A stretch of DNA of 64,000 bases from Hetaerina americana (lineage: Eukaryota; Arthropoda; Insecta; Odonata; Calopterygidae), in the NCBI GenBank assembly GCA_022747635.1, contig JAKTNV010000004.1, forward strand, positions 87,794,552-87,858,551, written 5' to 3'. The notes beneath the pieces were generated by a model that saw nothing but the letters and a program-made list of their open reading frames with translations, was not told where the DNA came from and ran no database searches. Made by a program: the position numbers and the translations under genes. Numbering within the stretch: position 1 is the stretch's first letter; the number at the start of each line of letters is the position of its first letter. This document shows, piece after piece, positions 10,972 through 24,300 of the stretch.

Positions 10972-13900
10972 TATCCCTGCATAAATATTTACCCCAATAT
11001 TTCTCCACGTAATAAATTTTTGAGTCATCTCTTGATAATTTTTAGTTTCTAGAATTGAATAATATCGCTCGACATATTTTTAACATTATCGGTAATACAT
11101 AGGTTAAGGTAGGTTTTTTTATGAGCATAAGTTACCTAACAGTACAATGACAATATCCTTGTCTCTCCTAGAAAAAAAACCCTATTTTGAAGTCTACCCT
11201 TAGCTACTCTTCAATTCTGCATTCATACTTTGACGTTACTATGGCTTTTTTACTCTTGTTAAATTGACTACTTTCAGAATTTTATGTTAATAAGCATATG
11301 TTCAAATATATTTAAATGTATGTGTTAAGTTACATTCTGAAAGGTAAAATTCAGCTTCCAATTTTTAATAGCTCTCTAAAATAAATTTTAGCTACATGGT
11401 AAGTAATTCGATTGTTTTTTTTTAAATCTAAATAGTTTTTTATGAAATTATGTTGCTAAAGAAGAAAAAAATGCAATTTGTAAGGAATATTGAGTGTTTA
11501 ATAATCGGAATACATTTGCCGTGCAGATATAGCGGGTAGTTGACCGTCGTAACGTATTTATATGATCTTTTCTTATAAGTTGCCAATGTAAGAGTATAAA
11601 TGCTCGAAGAGTACATGATATTGCCTGATTTATGATAATGGTGGTGCTATTGCATTTATTGAAAACAGGCACAGCTGTGGATTGCCCGAAATACATATTA
11701 AGAAAATTCATACCACTCTAGTAAAGTGTATCAAATGAGACAATCTGTGCTGCAAATGCAAGGAAAATATCTTAATATCAGCGTTTACCCATTCCATCAC
11801 GTTGGTAGGTTTTAAAATCATGAAAATAATCCTGAAATTTTGGTGTATCAGATTTATGGTCTGTAAACAAGGTTTTTTTTAAGAAACCTTTATTTCTGGC
11901 GTAAATTTGACTAATCGTCGTACACTAAGTAAAAAAGTAATTTCGCAACGTAAGGCGGTAGAAGGTAAAACTTATATTTCCAGCTGAATACAGAATAATA
12001 TGTAACATAGGTCTTACCAAGTAGTAAACTATCCACTCTCATTTAAAAACTCAACTTTTATTCACAATTTTGAAATAATTGGCTAATAAATCGGCAAACA
12101 ATTGCGATTTAATTGCATCATTTTCTGAATATTTTTTTATTTGAGATAGGAACATGATAAACTCTATGTAATGTTGACTCCTATTTTTATTGGGGTGATT
12201 AAAATATGTCGCAGTATGCTTTAGGAATGGTGCAATCGTCCAAATTTTGAATGTACAAGTATAAAATTTGAATTTCAAATTTTCGACGGTGAGTTTCCAA
12301 AAAATAATTCAATCGCCTCGATGAATATATCAAGTCGGGACGAATATTTGGTTTAGTCGGGACGGGTACGAATATTTGATTAAATATTTATAAGTGGTGG
12401 TAGCAGTGGGACTCGTAAATATCTCCATGTCAAACGTAATGTATTTCACGCAATTACACGCTCAATTAACCTGGGTCATTTCGCCTTGACAAGTATATTT
12501 TCTCAATTTCTCCGTCTCCATTAGCAGACGCACTATGCTTGGCAGAATAATATTTTTCCAATTTTAATTTCACCACTTGACGCCAAGTATTTTGATTGCA
12601 AAAAAGGTTCAGTGATCTTACCCCACACCTAAGAAACTTCAACCTTGCCGTAAAGCCTTTTGGAGAATGGTAGCATGATCACCGCCTTGATGAATAATAT
12701 TTCATCGTTGAGCCGAAAACACTCAAAGCTCCGAATAGAAATATCTGTCGAATCGTGAGAGGTGAAGATATTCATGCGGAGATTAATATTTCAAGGAGAA
12801 GGAACTTCCATCAAATCAGTCATTCCGGAGTAGAAGCCGCAAGATGGCTGGGGTACAAAGAGATGACAGATAAGAGATTGAGAGGAGATTCTTTATGCTT
12901 AGCTTGTGTTGAATGGAGTGTGTTTGAGATAGGGTATATTCCTCCTATACGCAATTCAGTAGAGTTGGTGTGTTTTACAAAATAGGAGTAAACCGAAAAA
13001 TAATTGCAGTTATCCTTACTTAAAAAAATTATGACCTGACTGTTATTTTCGCTGATAGATACAAGTTTTCATTTCTCAGTCAACAAGGAAGAGGTTGTTA
13101 TTAATCTTAAATTGCTGCAAAGGTAAGAACTCATATCGTCGGAGCACGGAGGCAACATAGCATTTTCGTGTGTTTTAATGAGAATATTTGTCGTGCTTGT
13201 TGTTCATATGACTGAAACAAATGAGTTCACTAAAGAATGGAACATTTACAACATTACTTACTGTGTATGGACGAGAGATGTTGCTTTACTAATAAATTTA
13301 TCAACTCAATTTTATTTATCTTCGTACATGTAAGATACGAATGCTGTTTCACGGCAAGAATTTATTTTTCTTTTTAGTGTACTCCATCTCAGTGGCTCAA
13401 TAGACATATTTTTAAAGTGAAATGAATCCAATAGCTAAATTAAAGTTTTTTCAACCCTAGATATGTTATTTTCGCTTGTTAATATTACAGTAAAATCATT
13501 CCATTTACCGGAAATTCAATGACATTCATTAAAAAGAGGGCATCAACACAAGCCCATATGTTGATATTGTATCGTTTGTAGTAGTCTCCACATGTAATTC
13601 TGGAAATAAGTTCATAATATAATTGATGAAGGTTTTTTAGCAGATAACTGCTCAAATAAATTAATTCAATTCGCTTCAAGGAACTGATATACACGTATCC
13701 TTTTAAAGCATGGCATGGAGTCTTCGTCACACCCTACGCACCGTCCGGAGATTCATAAGAAATTATGATGTATGATATGTATGTGAAATGTTAATTTGAG
13801 TAATCTAAACAAAAATCATCAACATATATCCTCGGAAGACAATTAATAAGAACTACACATTACCAAGTTTCGAACCCTTTCACTTCTTTCACCATCCAGA

Positions 13901-14015
13901 CGTGACATCATCCGAAATGTAAATTTATCCTCGGTGATTAATCATTTGTTTGCACTCGCCGCAAACTTGTGCTCACGTCAAATTTCAGATTAAGAGTCGC
14001 AAGTTTGGAAAATGT
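10972..14015. other. AT-rich non-coding stretch
   Basis: AT-rich DNA with no recognised gene. Open frames such as 12755-12985 (+) and 13485-13730 (-) match no family. A small two-copy direct repeat lies at 12333-12378 (separate entry). Confidence 0.5.
12333..12378 (+). repeat. Two-copy short direct repeat
   Basis: AGTCGGGACGAATATTTG (12333-12350) is followed by a second copy at 12355-12378 that is identical except for a six-base insertion, GGTACG, in its middle. A local slippage duplication is the simplest reading. Confidence 0.8.
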
Positions 14016-14019
14016 TGAA

Positions 14020-14530
14020 CACAATGGAGTGGAGAGAGAGAAAGATCCAATGGGCGGATTCGGAAACGGGAAGTCGTGCGGGGCGGAAAGAGGAGAGGAA
14101 TTTTTTGGGGGGTGGAAGATGGACGGACGCAGATGGCTGAGAGCGAGCGATGTGGGTTATTTTGGCGTAGGAGGACTGGGGCCCGGGAGGCGAGGAGTGA
14201 AGGAAGGGGTTTGGGAAAGAGGAGTAGGTCCAAAAATGGTGAAGGGGTGGCAGGGGGGGCGAATAAGGGAGAGGTAAAGGAAAGGGGTGGTCGAGAGTCA
14301 AGGACGTGACCGGAAATACTAGCGAGCGGGGAAGGGAGGCGCAATTCCTCGGGGAGGGCGAGAGGGAAAAGGAGAGCAGAGGGGGGTGGCCGTGAGAATA
14401 GTAGGGATGCTAGAGCCGAAAAGGGCATGTAAGAGGGTTAAAAGAAGACCCTGAGACGTGGATGGAGGAAGGAAAAGTATGAATAAGTGGGGAATAAGAA
14501 GCAGAATTGTCTCTCTCCCCCTCCGCCCTT
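14020..14530. other. GC-rich purine-biased island 4
   Basis: G+A-rich on the + strand (GGGGAGG, GGGGTGG, GAGAGAG runs) with scattered CpGs, abruptly different from its AT-rich flanks. The minus-strand frame at 13985-14428 (147 codons, Pro/Leu/Ser-rich) is a composition artefact. GAGAGAGA at about 14032 resembles the binding site of GAGA-type factors; this is inference. Confidence 0.6.
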
Positions 14531-15099
14531 TACCATTGATCCTGATTATTGGCGAAGATCGTTTCCGTTGCTAAGTATCCCGATGTGTGCCTCCTGTAAC
14601 CTGCCATTTGATACTTTCATGCGGCTTTTACTTTGAAATCTCTTCCAGCGTTTTGCGCTTTTGGCGGAATTTCAAAGTAGTTGTCGCTTTATATATTTTG
14701 TGCGACTGGTGGAACGACTTGGTGATATCACAAAAGAGTGGTTTAAAGGGATGTATTACTAATTGAACCATTTTCTCTTTCTATCTTTTCGCATATTTAT
14801 CTGCCTTTTTTTCCTTTATCTATTATAATCTTCCCTAGTGAATGCCATCCTCATTTCTACCTATTTTAATGTGTTGTGTCTCCTCGTGGTTTTCTGAAGT
14901 ATGACATTTCAGAAACAAGAGGTCTTTTGAGGGTTAAATTGTATTTTTTAAATTGAAATCTCCTGAGGCTTGGATACCATACGTTTGCACTTTCGAGGAA
15001 TGTAGCAATACAATTTATGCAGAGGTGTTCACCTAATATAATTTCCGGATCTCTGACATTTCCATGTATATCTATGTATACATTTGTGCACGGTCAGGT

Positions 15100-15775
15100 A
15101 AAAAGGAAATGCATTACAAAATGGAAAGGAAGGGAAAGATGCTGTTTCGCACACTTGTTATAGAATGAAAGAACGATTGGCGAATATGATGAGAAAGAGA
15201 AAGGTCGAGATTGGGATAATGCAAGCATAGGAAGGTCAACGGTTGGACTTCGGCGAGTTAACGATATTTTGGCGCTCTTAGCACGTCACAAAAACGTTTC
15301 AGATAAGGGAATATAGAGGGTTGTTTCATACGTGATTGTTGTTTATAGATATTTTTTGCAAGGATAAAGAACTCTCAGGAAATTCAAGGGTGGTGCATTT
15401 GGCGGTTTTCTTCGAAGTAGAGAGAGTTTAACAATCAAACAGGAACCGAATAGAGTGATAGACGAGTGATGGGAACGGCGGGTTAAAGAGAGGGGTGAAA
15501 GAGAGACATGTGAAAAGAATTGGGGGAGGGTGAAAATAGAATTTAAGGGGGCAGAGTATATGATAATATGGCGGGTTAGAAGGAAAGGAGCTAGACGGAG
15601 GATTGGGAAGTAGAGGAGAAGCGTGTGGCGCCAGGAGGAAGCAGAGATGCCTTTCTAAAAGGAGGGTCGTTTGCTTTCAGTGAGTAGCACATACGAGAGT
15701 TGAGAGTGGATGGCTTTCCCAGCTTCTTTCTCTCTTTCCCTCTTTCTCTCGTTCTTTTTTTTTCCTGGGAAAAAA
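15100..15775. other. Purine-rich stretch 5, switching to pyrimidine
   Basis: Moderately G+A-rich on the + strand from about 15100 to 15700 (AAGGAAGGG, GAGAGG, GGGGGAGGG), then a CTTTCTCTC pyrimidine tract at 15720-15770. It is weaker in G+C than the other islands. The intervals 14531-15099 and 15776-16500 hold nothing I can recognise. Confidence 0.45.
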
Positions 15776-16500
15776 TTTTTTAAAAAGTCGGAATATATGA
15801 GGGCTAGTAGCCGCTAGGGATGCGGTTTTTTCTCCGTGAAACGTACATTTTTACATGAATTCTAGCATTGGTTAAAGGCCTTTTTACTTTCATATCCTTT
15901 GGGAGAGGCGGCATATTTATCGCGCGTCAGTTGATGAGATCATCCCCACAAATTCCGCTTGAAAAAAGGAAAGCTCTCAAATGGCGTGTATTGGCGGTTT
16001 TTAACTATCATTTTATATATTAATCTATTTTTCATTCTTCTTATCCCTCGAGAATTAAGATGCCTTTTTTTTAGTGTTTTAATGCATCATATAACTTTTA
16101 TTGACTTTTTCTACTGATCGATTACTACAATTCATTAAAATATCCTATTTTAACGTTCTATCACCTTTAGTGTGTACTGCTTGCCATTTTGTGAGCAAAA
16201 CTGCATGGTATATGCCAATCCTATTCATCTTAATATGAATTCTATTAATAAATCTCTTTTTTTGCTTTTTTCGTGGATGAATAATTTATAAATCCATACC
16301 TGTATGAAGCCTTTTTTGGCATTAGGTTTGGGGAAAAGGAGCGATGAAATTTGCACGGAAGAATGGTAAACTAAAAGTCTTAGGTAACAATGAATCTTTC
16401 GCTCTTGGCCTATTTTTTTGTACATTTCCTCTCTGGCAGATGCATTTTGTCCGGCCAAAAGCTATTATTGGCACTCAGTTAAGACCGAGAAAATATTGAA

Positions 16501-16915
16501 TAGAATTGGGGGGGGGGAAAGAGGGGAGAAAATTTCGATTCAAAGAGGATTAGAGTCAAGAGAAAGCAAAGCCCGGAAGAGAAGAGGGCATTGGCCGAGT
16601 TTAGACGGCGGGGAGGGGAGAAATGACGCAGGACGGGGTGGGAGGGGGGTCAGACGTTTGAGGCCGTGGGTGTTGCCAGGGCGCTTTCATATCCTTCTAC
16701 GAGTCTGCTGCCACTTCCCCGAAATCTTTCTCCCTCTCTCTCAGTTGTGCCCTGCCTCGGCCCTCCTTTATTCCGCCTTGCCAATTCTTGACGGTAGTGG
16801 AGAAACTTGAGCGACGGCTTAAATTTTCATTGCAACGACACACGCCCCAACCTCTTTCATCCAAACGAGCATTCCATGTCTCGGGGACGGCTCTCGATGA
16901 AGTCATGCTCGAAAA
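16501..16915. other. GC-rich island 6 with purine-to-pyrimidine switch
   Basis: It starts with a G10 run (16508-16517) and G+A-rich sequence with CpGs to about 16680, then turns C+T-rich (CCCTCTCTCTC around 16730) to about 16800. Frames on both strands lack recognisable domains. Confidence 0.6.
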
Positions 16916-18369
16916 CATTTCTCATCGTTGGCTATGGTATCGCTGAATCTGTGTGCATATCGATGTAATGCCGTGAAAGTCAACGGTGCTTGGTAAATGG
17001 CATTTCACATCTGCCATTAATGCTCCTATGAATATTGTGTATCACTAAATGAAGATAAGAATTCTAAAAGCGTCTATAAATGGAAATATTACTCTTATTT
17101 CAATTAGTAATTTATACCTGTCTGAACATAATAAAGGATGATTGTATCTTTCAGCCATCGAACTACAAAGAGCGTTCTTTTAGGTTCAAGATTAGAACAG
17201 TAAAGATCGATGGATCTATTTATTTAGGTAACGCTCTTTCTCGGAATTCCATTTAATTTCAGGGAATTCATGCTACGAAAGTTAGGAAATATTTTGCTGA
17301 TAAACCGGGATTTTTTTCTCATTTACTAACATTTATAAACAGACGAGTAGAGAGCAATAATTTATACCTATATTAGATAATGACATAGCTTTTTCAGACA
17401 CCTGCGATTACCAACGCACTTATCCTGATATCATATTTAGCTGACATACATAACGCAGTTGATGCCAGGAATTATATTTGTAATATTAGGTAGAATAAAA
17501 AACGTATGCATAAAAGTTAATTCCAAATTCTTTGCACTTTTTAGTAGAATTTGATCGAAATCACCCAGAAATGAAAGGCGCTTGACCAATACCGAAAGGT
17601 CGATCTTAAATGACATTTGGACGATGGAGAAGACTAATTTAACCCTGTCTTAATCTGCATGATTTTTTGTTCCGATGGTCTTCAATTATCTTAAACAGAA
17701 AATCTCAACTTTGCGTTCACTTAAATTTGCCCTCAAAATATAAGAGCAAATGATTCTCAATATTTGAACATACATCTTAACCCAGTCTATTTATTATAGT
17801 GCTTTACGATAAGTTTCTCAAAGAATTTTCATGAATGTTCAATTCAATGTGAACAAAAATATGAGATCAAATTGATATTAAAATATTTCCTTCCATATGG
17901 AATAAGAGCAAATATTAAACACAATATTGTGTCAGAATCTAACTGGCTATTATTTTTATTGAGTAAATTAAAGTTGATGTTATATAGAGCATACATTTAA
18001 AAATGTACTTGTTTAAATCGCCCAAAAATATTTTTATGCCTAATCAAAAGTTTTGCGTTCGCACAGGCAGGTTTGATGTTGGAAAAATGTTAATCTCGCA
18101 ATAGGATCTTTCTTTGGCAAACAATTTTGTAATCAGTTTGGAGAAATTGCCCCGATGAATGTTGCCTCCTGAAAATGCTTGGTCCAGGAGTAATTGATGA
18201 TCGACAACTGCATCGACACTCCTCGGAAAAGAGGCCTTTTAGCGGTTGAATTGGCTCTTCATTGTGTATTTATTCCACAAAGTTAACATTCAATTACCGA
18301 ATGATCGTTTGCTTGATAACTTAGAGAAAGGAAATTAAAGGAAGTTAACCTGGTTAGAAACTCAATTTT
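16916..18369. other. AT-rich non-coding stretch
   Basis: No coding, repeat or RNA signal recognised. Confidence 0.5.
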
Positions 18370-19155
18370 CTCAAGAGGAAAGGGGTGCTTCCTCTTACCC
18401 TTCCCTTCCGGACCCAATACAATCATTCCCGATTGCTTAGAAGGAGAACATTTCCGAATCAAGTGCGTAAGGATGCTCCGCGGGACACAACGAGCCAAAC
18501 CGCTCGGCAAATACCTGCCAAAAATAGGCGCCCGTTTATGCCTAACCTTGGTTCCTCTTCTCTCCCATTTCGTTTCCTCGGGTTATATCTCCCCTCTTAT
18601 TCTGTCATCGGTTTCCCTATCCACCCTTGTATCCAGTCCACTTTCAGGTCTACTTCCCCTCTCATTTTCCCAAACCCTAACCACCCCTTTCAATCATTTG
18701 GTGTCACTTTCTTCTCTAACCAAGTGGATATGGATGCCTGCGGAGAGGGGGAGTCGAGGGGCCACCACAAACAAAAATCACCCCCCCCCCCCAAACTCTG
18801 CATCTCCCACTTATCCGTCGCAATTTAGCTGGAATGAGGGGTTGGAGACGCAAATGCGGAGAGAAGTGGAGATGGTGGGTGGTTGCACGGAAGGGTTGAA
18901 GACGGAGGAATCTTTCGCCTTGGGGAGTGCGCGAGGGTGAAGGCGTGTAAGATGGGCCCGTTTGGAAATGACGCCCGCCAGTGGGGTGGAGTCGTAAAGG
19001 GATGGGCGGGAGGGAGATCACGGGGGAGAGATCGAGATGTGCTCGGCTAGCTGAAGCGCTCCTCGGCGTACCGACGTAGCAGGGCGATGCGGCAGCAGAA
19101 GGTGGGAATGTCTGGCAACAGTGACTGCAAATCGCGGGAGTAAATTTCATCCGAA
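18370..19155. other. GC-rich island 7 with pyrimidine-to-purine switch
   Basis: C+T-rich on the + strand to about 18720, then a C12 run at 18781-18792. It is G+A-rich with many CpGs from about 18840 to 19150. The skew reverses in the opposite sense to the islands at 16.5 and 28.5 kb. Overlapping 147-155-codon frames in three phases and both strands show that their openness is compositional. Confidence 0.6.
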
Positions 19156-21305
19156 AGTAGATGAATGTTTCACCCATTTACACTCTGCATCCACTTCGGC
19201 GGAATATTTGTATTGTTATCAATGTTTTGCTGGAAAATGAAGTTTACGTGTACCTTCCGTTTTTTAGGTGTTTTCCAAATAATTCTCAGGTCTTCTATTC
19301 CCTGATAAACTTTTTTTAACTAAGCTTTTAGCTAAATTAACTTTTTCAGATCGAAAATATCTACTTTTCCTTTATTTCCTTGCCAAACTTCCGCTTTTGG
19401 CCTTCAGCTGTACTGCTAAGCAATAGTGTTGTCTTCTGCTGTTTTTCCGCCAGATATAATTCTAGTGGCATATTTCTTTTGAATTTCTGTTTGCTCTTAT
19501 TTATCAATTTTTCCTACTCTGTAAGCCCCCGCCTCATAATCATTTATCATTTAATTTCTTCGGATTCTCATTTTAACTATATTTTCTCTGATTTTTCCTT
19601 TTTAATTTTCTAGATTAATGGTAAATATAATAAATTAGATTGTTAGTGATTACCCTATTCATACATTTTTTCTACAATTGTACTTCTAAGTCAGGATATC
19701 ACTGTCGTTGCCTGGCCCTGAAAAGGGTAGTAAAAAACTCATCGGTTGCAGTATGACTCGCGTGTGTACTTTAAAATAAGAAAATATTGCTAAAACTTTT
19801 CCAGACCTACAGATGATTTAAATGAACTGGATCTCTAGAAATTTAAATAAGTATTCGCCTGTGACATTTTTGTTCATTGCGTGCAGAATTACGGTAGTTT
19901 TTCTTCGATAATGTTCGAGTATCCCTATAGATATGTGTCTCATTTATTTTCCTTTATTGGCTTTCTTGTTTGTCGAAAGTTTTTAACATTTCTTTCTAAA
20001 CCTCTAGAATTATTTAATTTATTATTAAATATTCTTTTTTCTTACATTTTCCATTGATGTCGTGACCTAGACTTACTTATTTTTTTTCCATTATGTCATG
20101 GTACTAATACCTATACTAATTCTTCTCCTTTAAACTCTGTTGCTGTCTTATTCCTCTGTTTCACTTTGATCTTATTTCGTGTACTTATATGAGGCATATT
20201 ATCCCCATCCATATATTTCATTTCAATGGATTTCTAAAGTACCTAATTCTATTCCCCTTAGAGTCTAACTGTGCTCTTAAGGTCGAAAGTGGTCCTGCGT
20301 ACCAAATTCAAAATATAAATCAAAAGTCAAATTCCAATTCGAAAATGGGTTTTCTCTTTTGAAGGATGCCCTCTCCCATGTTATATATTAACGGATGCCC
20401 AAACTAGATATTTCCTCAAAGCTCTCCTCATCCCAGTTAAAATAGATGCTCACGTTACAAAGCATCTAACTGCACCTATTCTGATAGTTACTGTTCCAAT
20501 CACAATGATCTTTATGTTAACTTTTTAATGATGAGGGTAAACTTCAAGTGGCGTTGTCCTCGGAATCTACTAATCACTGCCTCATATTATTAACTTTTGC
20601 TTACTCGTTGAGTATATTTTCTTCATTCCTAACTACATACAGGACCTGTATATGGAAGTTCTAGGTATATTTAAGCATTTGGTTAAGCATAAACACAACA
20701 AGTCATAATGTCCACTACGTAATACAGACAAAAGGAAGCCTCGTAGATATTTTGTTAATCGTTTAGCTAATAGCATTATTATTATTCTAATGCTTGTGGA
20801 TATTTTGATACTAACCTCAGGCAGATTTATTAAAATCAAAAGTAAGTACTTAAGAATCTGTTTGATTCATACACGGCTTTACCCATGACCTTCTGTTCCT
20901 GAGAGGTTTATAATATTCAATCTTGAGATCCTGTTCGATTGGTGGTTGTAAATATCATTCTTCAAATTTAAATGTGATTGATATCTCAGGTTTGCGGGAT
21001 GAGTTCAAAAGAAATATTAACGGTCCTATAAGGTATATCGTGCATTAATTATCTCTTTATTTTATAATCCTATCCCTGGTTTTTCAACATTTGCCTTAAT
21101 TTATTTATAGTAGCTTTTTGAGGAGAGAAATCCGTATTCGCATGAATTTAATCTTATTAAGTTTTGAGTGATTGTGTTGCTACCGTAATAGTCTTGCAAA
21201 TGATCAAAGCTTAGTTTTAGCGATTGAGACAATTTATTTGATGGTCACATTAAGTATGGTTGACAGTAATAATTGAACCGCCGAAATAGATGCTATGATA
21301 AACTC
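19156..21305. other. AT-rich non-coding stretch
   Basis: T-rich sequence with no recognised gene. The open frames at 19380-19613 and 20633-20839 are hydrophobic by composition and unlike any family I know. Confidence 0.5.
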
Positions 21306-21309
21306 GTTC

Positions 21310-21372
21310 AGATAGGTAGCGTACCATCGTTTGTAAATCAAACGATTGAGGCGGATGTTCAAGGACGCCGGT
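21310..21372 (+). other. tRNA-Thr(TGT)-like relic or SINE head
   Basis: The segment shows a tRNA-like order: an A-box-like GATAGGTAGCGTACC, then a perfect 8-bp stem with a five-base loop (ATCGTTTG TAAAT CAAACGAT, 21327-21347) that would present TGT as the anticodon. It ends in a T-arm-like GGCGGATGTTCAAGGACGCC. The B box is imperfect (GTTCAAGGA rather than GTTCRANYC) and an acceptor stem is not evident, so a functional tRNA is unlikely. It could be a tRNA pseudogene or the head of a SINE whose body runs downstream. Confidence 0.4.
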
Positions 21373-24300
21373 TAGGAACCAGTTGGCTGAATAAATAATT
21401 GAGTCCTCTCACGGCAAAACTGATCCCTAGAGGATGAAATCCACCAGTTAGTATTGCGCATTCATTGCATCCAATTTAGTAGAGTGCGTCGGGTGGGAAG
21501 AGAAAAACCTTTATAAGATGGGACTCTGCAAATTGACTCAAAGGCATGCGTGCCTTGACCTACTTCCGATCCCCGGTGGAACTCGAAACCTGGAACGCCG
21601 TTCCTCAATGGTGAATGGTTTTTCGAAGTTTGACAAATTATTATGGGTAGCAACATTGATACCCAACTACTGGCACGTTGGTAAGACGCTCTTGTTTATC
21701 GTAACATATGATCTAATTTGTTAAATATTTCATTGTGTGATTTCAAGGAGTGTAAATCTCACCGATTTAGATTGAAAAAAATAGATTTTATTTTTTAGCT
21801 GTTTTAATTTAGTAGGCATCGGAAATGCCATCTTGCTTTATATAGATTGCCATGAAATTTGCCGCATTGGGTGCGAATTTCTCTATTTTGATAAAATTCC
21901 GAGAAAGAGATGAAAAACTTGAGTTCAAAATCTTCACTCGTATCATTTCCTTCAATTAGTATACGGCTTGGAGTGTTAACGCACCTGTTGTTGGAAACAT
22001 TTCTGACATTGACGTAAAACCATTGAGAAAATTAGAAGTTTTTATATTTTCTAATTATTTAAATAGACAAATGATTTTATGCCAAGAATTTTTCACGAAA
22101 ACGTATTTCTCCTATCTTTAATTTTGATTGTGTTTTTAAGGGCTACTCCTCTTAGTCTTGTTACAAATACAATTTATTTACTTTATAATTTAATGTGTCA
22201 AATTTAGCATGATACATTTTTATTATACCGGTCATATGATCATATTCGTGAAAGAAGATGTTCAAATCCTCGAATTTCTAATAAACGTGAGATAAATGAT
22301 TAAATTCGTTCGATGAAGTTTCGAACGAATTGTTTCACTCTTCTATATTTTATGTAATTTAGAAGTAAAATATTTTTTCCCTGTGCCAGAAGTATTTACG
22401 GCGTACTCAAGGCGAGGTATATTTTGATGAGGTGTAAAACGTTTATGAAATTACCACGTGAATAGTCCTATATTTGGCGCAAATTTTATTTACTTGGCGG
22501 CTATCTTAGGTATCAAAAAGTAGTTCCTCCGTTTTTGGCCCGAAGGTGATGTTACCGCTTATATTTCCATTGATGTGCTTGGCTCGCATCTGCCACGGTA
22601 AGTGCCTGTATGTGAGGGTAATGGGCTTCTGCCTAATGGAAATATATATAACTATGCATATTTTATAATATATATGGAAAGCTCTCTTGTTATAATAAGC
22701 AAACAAAGAATAGAGATCTCTAGGAAGTGTCTCACGGCCAGTTTTACTAGATGCAAAACAGTATAATAATATTACATAATCCAGAATAAACACAATGTAA
22801 CATTTTACACTTAATTCCGTCGATTCAAGTGAATAAACATAAGAGACGTATCATAGCTCATCGGGACCGAATTTAAATTAGACATGTTATAGCTATCGAT
22901 GATTCCGAGCAGAAAAACTTCTGCCGTATTAATTTGACAATGAAGTTGCTAATATTTACGCTTCAAATTGTCGACATTTCTATATATTTGAAGAATGATT
23001 TGGTGTTAAAGTCCGAGTAAACTCTTTTTGATATGTAGGACTAAAAATATTTGATTTTCCTTATCAACTTGTTAATTAATCTTTGAATGAAGGTTGTGGT
23101 TTATTTCGAGATGAGTTATCTGGTCTCTGGGAGACATCTAATAACCCAATTTTTCTTCCAGAGCTCATTTTGGAAATGAAAGAAAAAAAAACGGTAAAAT
23201 AAACGTCAGCTTTTGCTTTCTTCGAAATGGGAAAAATAGTTTTGTGCGAGAGGGAAGAGGAAAAGGAAAGAGATGGGAAAGATAGAATAATTTCCAAGGA
23301 GTTTTATCTTAAGGCCAGTTAGGTAAAACGTAAAAAGAAGATACATTTTATAAGTTGCCGCTTGGAATCTCTCTCTGCATTTCTGGATGAACTAACGGCG
23401 ATGTTTAAATAGTTCGTTTCCCATTCCCTCGTCTTCTTTTGAACTCCTTATTTCTCTTTGCCTCGGAATTTCTATTTCCCTTGAAACGTCTCCATTTTTT
23501 TTCTCTTGTTTCTCCGAGAAATCTGCTAAGAGAAAGTAAAATGGGTACCATCCGACGCGATAACATTCTTACGCATGCGTTTTGTAGTTTCACTTTTATT
23601 CTTATTTCGGATCGATTGTTGTTTCGTCTGAATGCTTGTTATCAGTCTTGCTCATTTATTCAGCGACACAGCTTTATCTCAAATTGGTCTGGAAACTTTA
23701 AGTTAAAGAAAATCTTCGATATATATATATTAAAGCGTATTCCTATGCACGATGAAAAATATTGAATTGAGAGACATTTTGGCTACATGATTAAAATAAA
23801 ATTTCGCATTTCACACGTTTAATAGATAAATAAAAAAACATGAATTGTTACTATTAGGCCAAATTTGACACTCTGACGTGGTTTTATGACATAAATATTC
23901 TATTGATACTATCTGCAAAATAATTTAGAGAATATGTTCGAACTTAACTGATGAATTCAATGGGAGTTAAAAGGGACATTTCTAGTGCTCCTTGACACAA
24001 AATGGTCCCTTATGTCTGTTTAAGACATTCAATTAATTTAATTCGTTCACAATTATTTTATTTAAATATAAAGATTAGCGTAATTCAGCATACATTTATA
24101 TTTCAAAACTCCTGATACGAAAGAACGTATTAAGCCCAAGTTCCTCTGACAGTAATCTAGAATCTTTCTCTGATAAACACTTTTTTCTCTTGCCTGCCTC
24201 TGTGTCACCACACATACGAGTCGCTTTTAATTATAAATGTATTTATTTACCTTCTAAGATCAATTATATGTTGAACTTTTTTGTGAGTTTATAAAGAAGT

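Noticed and set aside
11100..11120. AGGTTAAGGTAGG resembling insect telomere repeats
   Set aside because: A single imperfect occurrence, not a TTAGG array.
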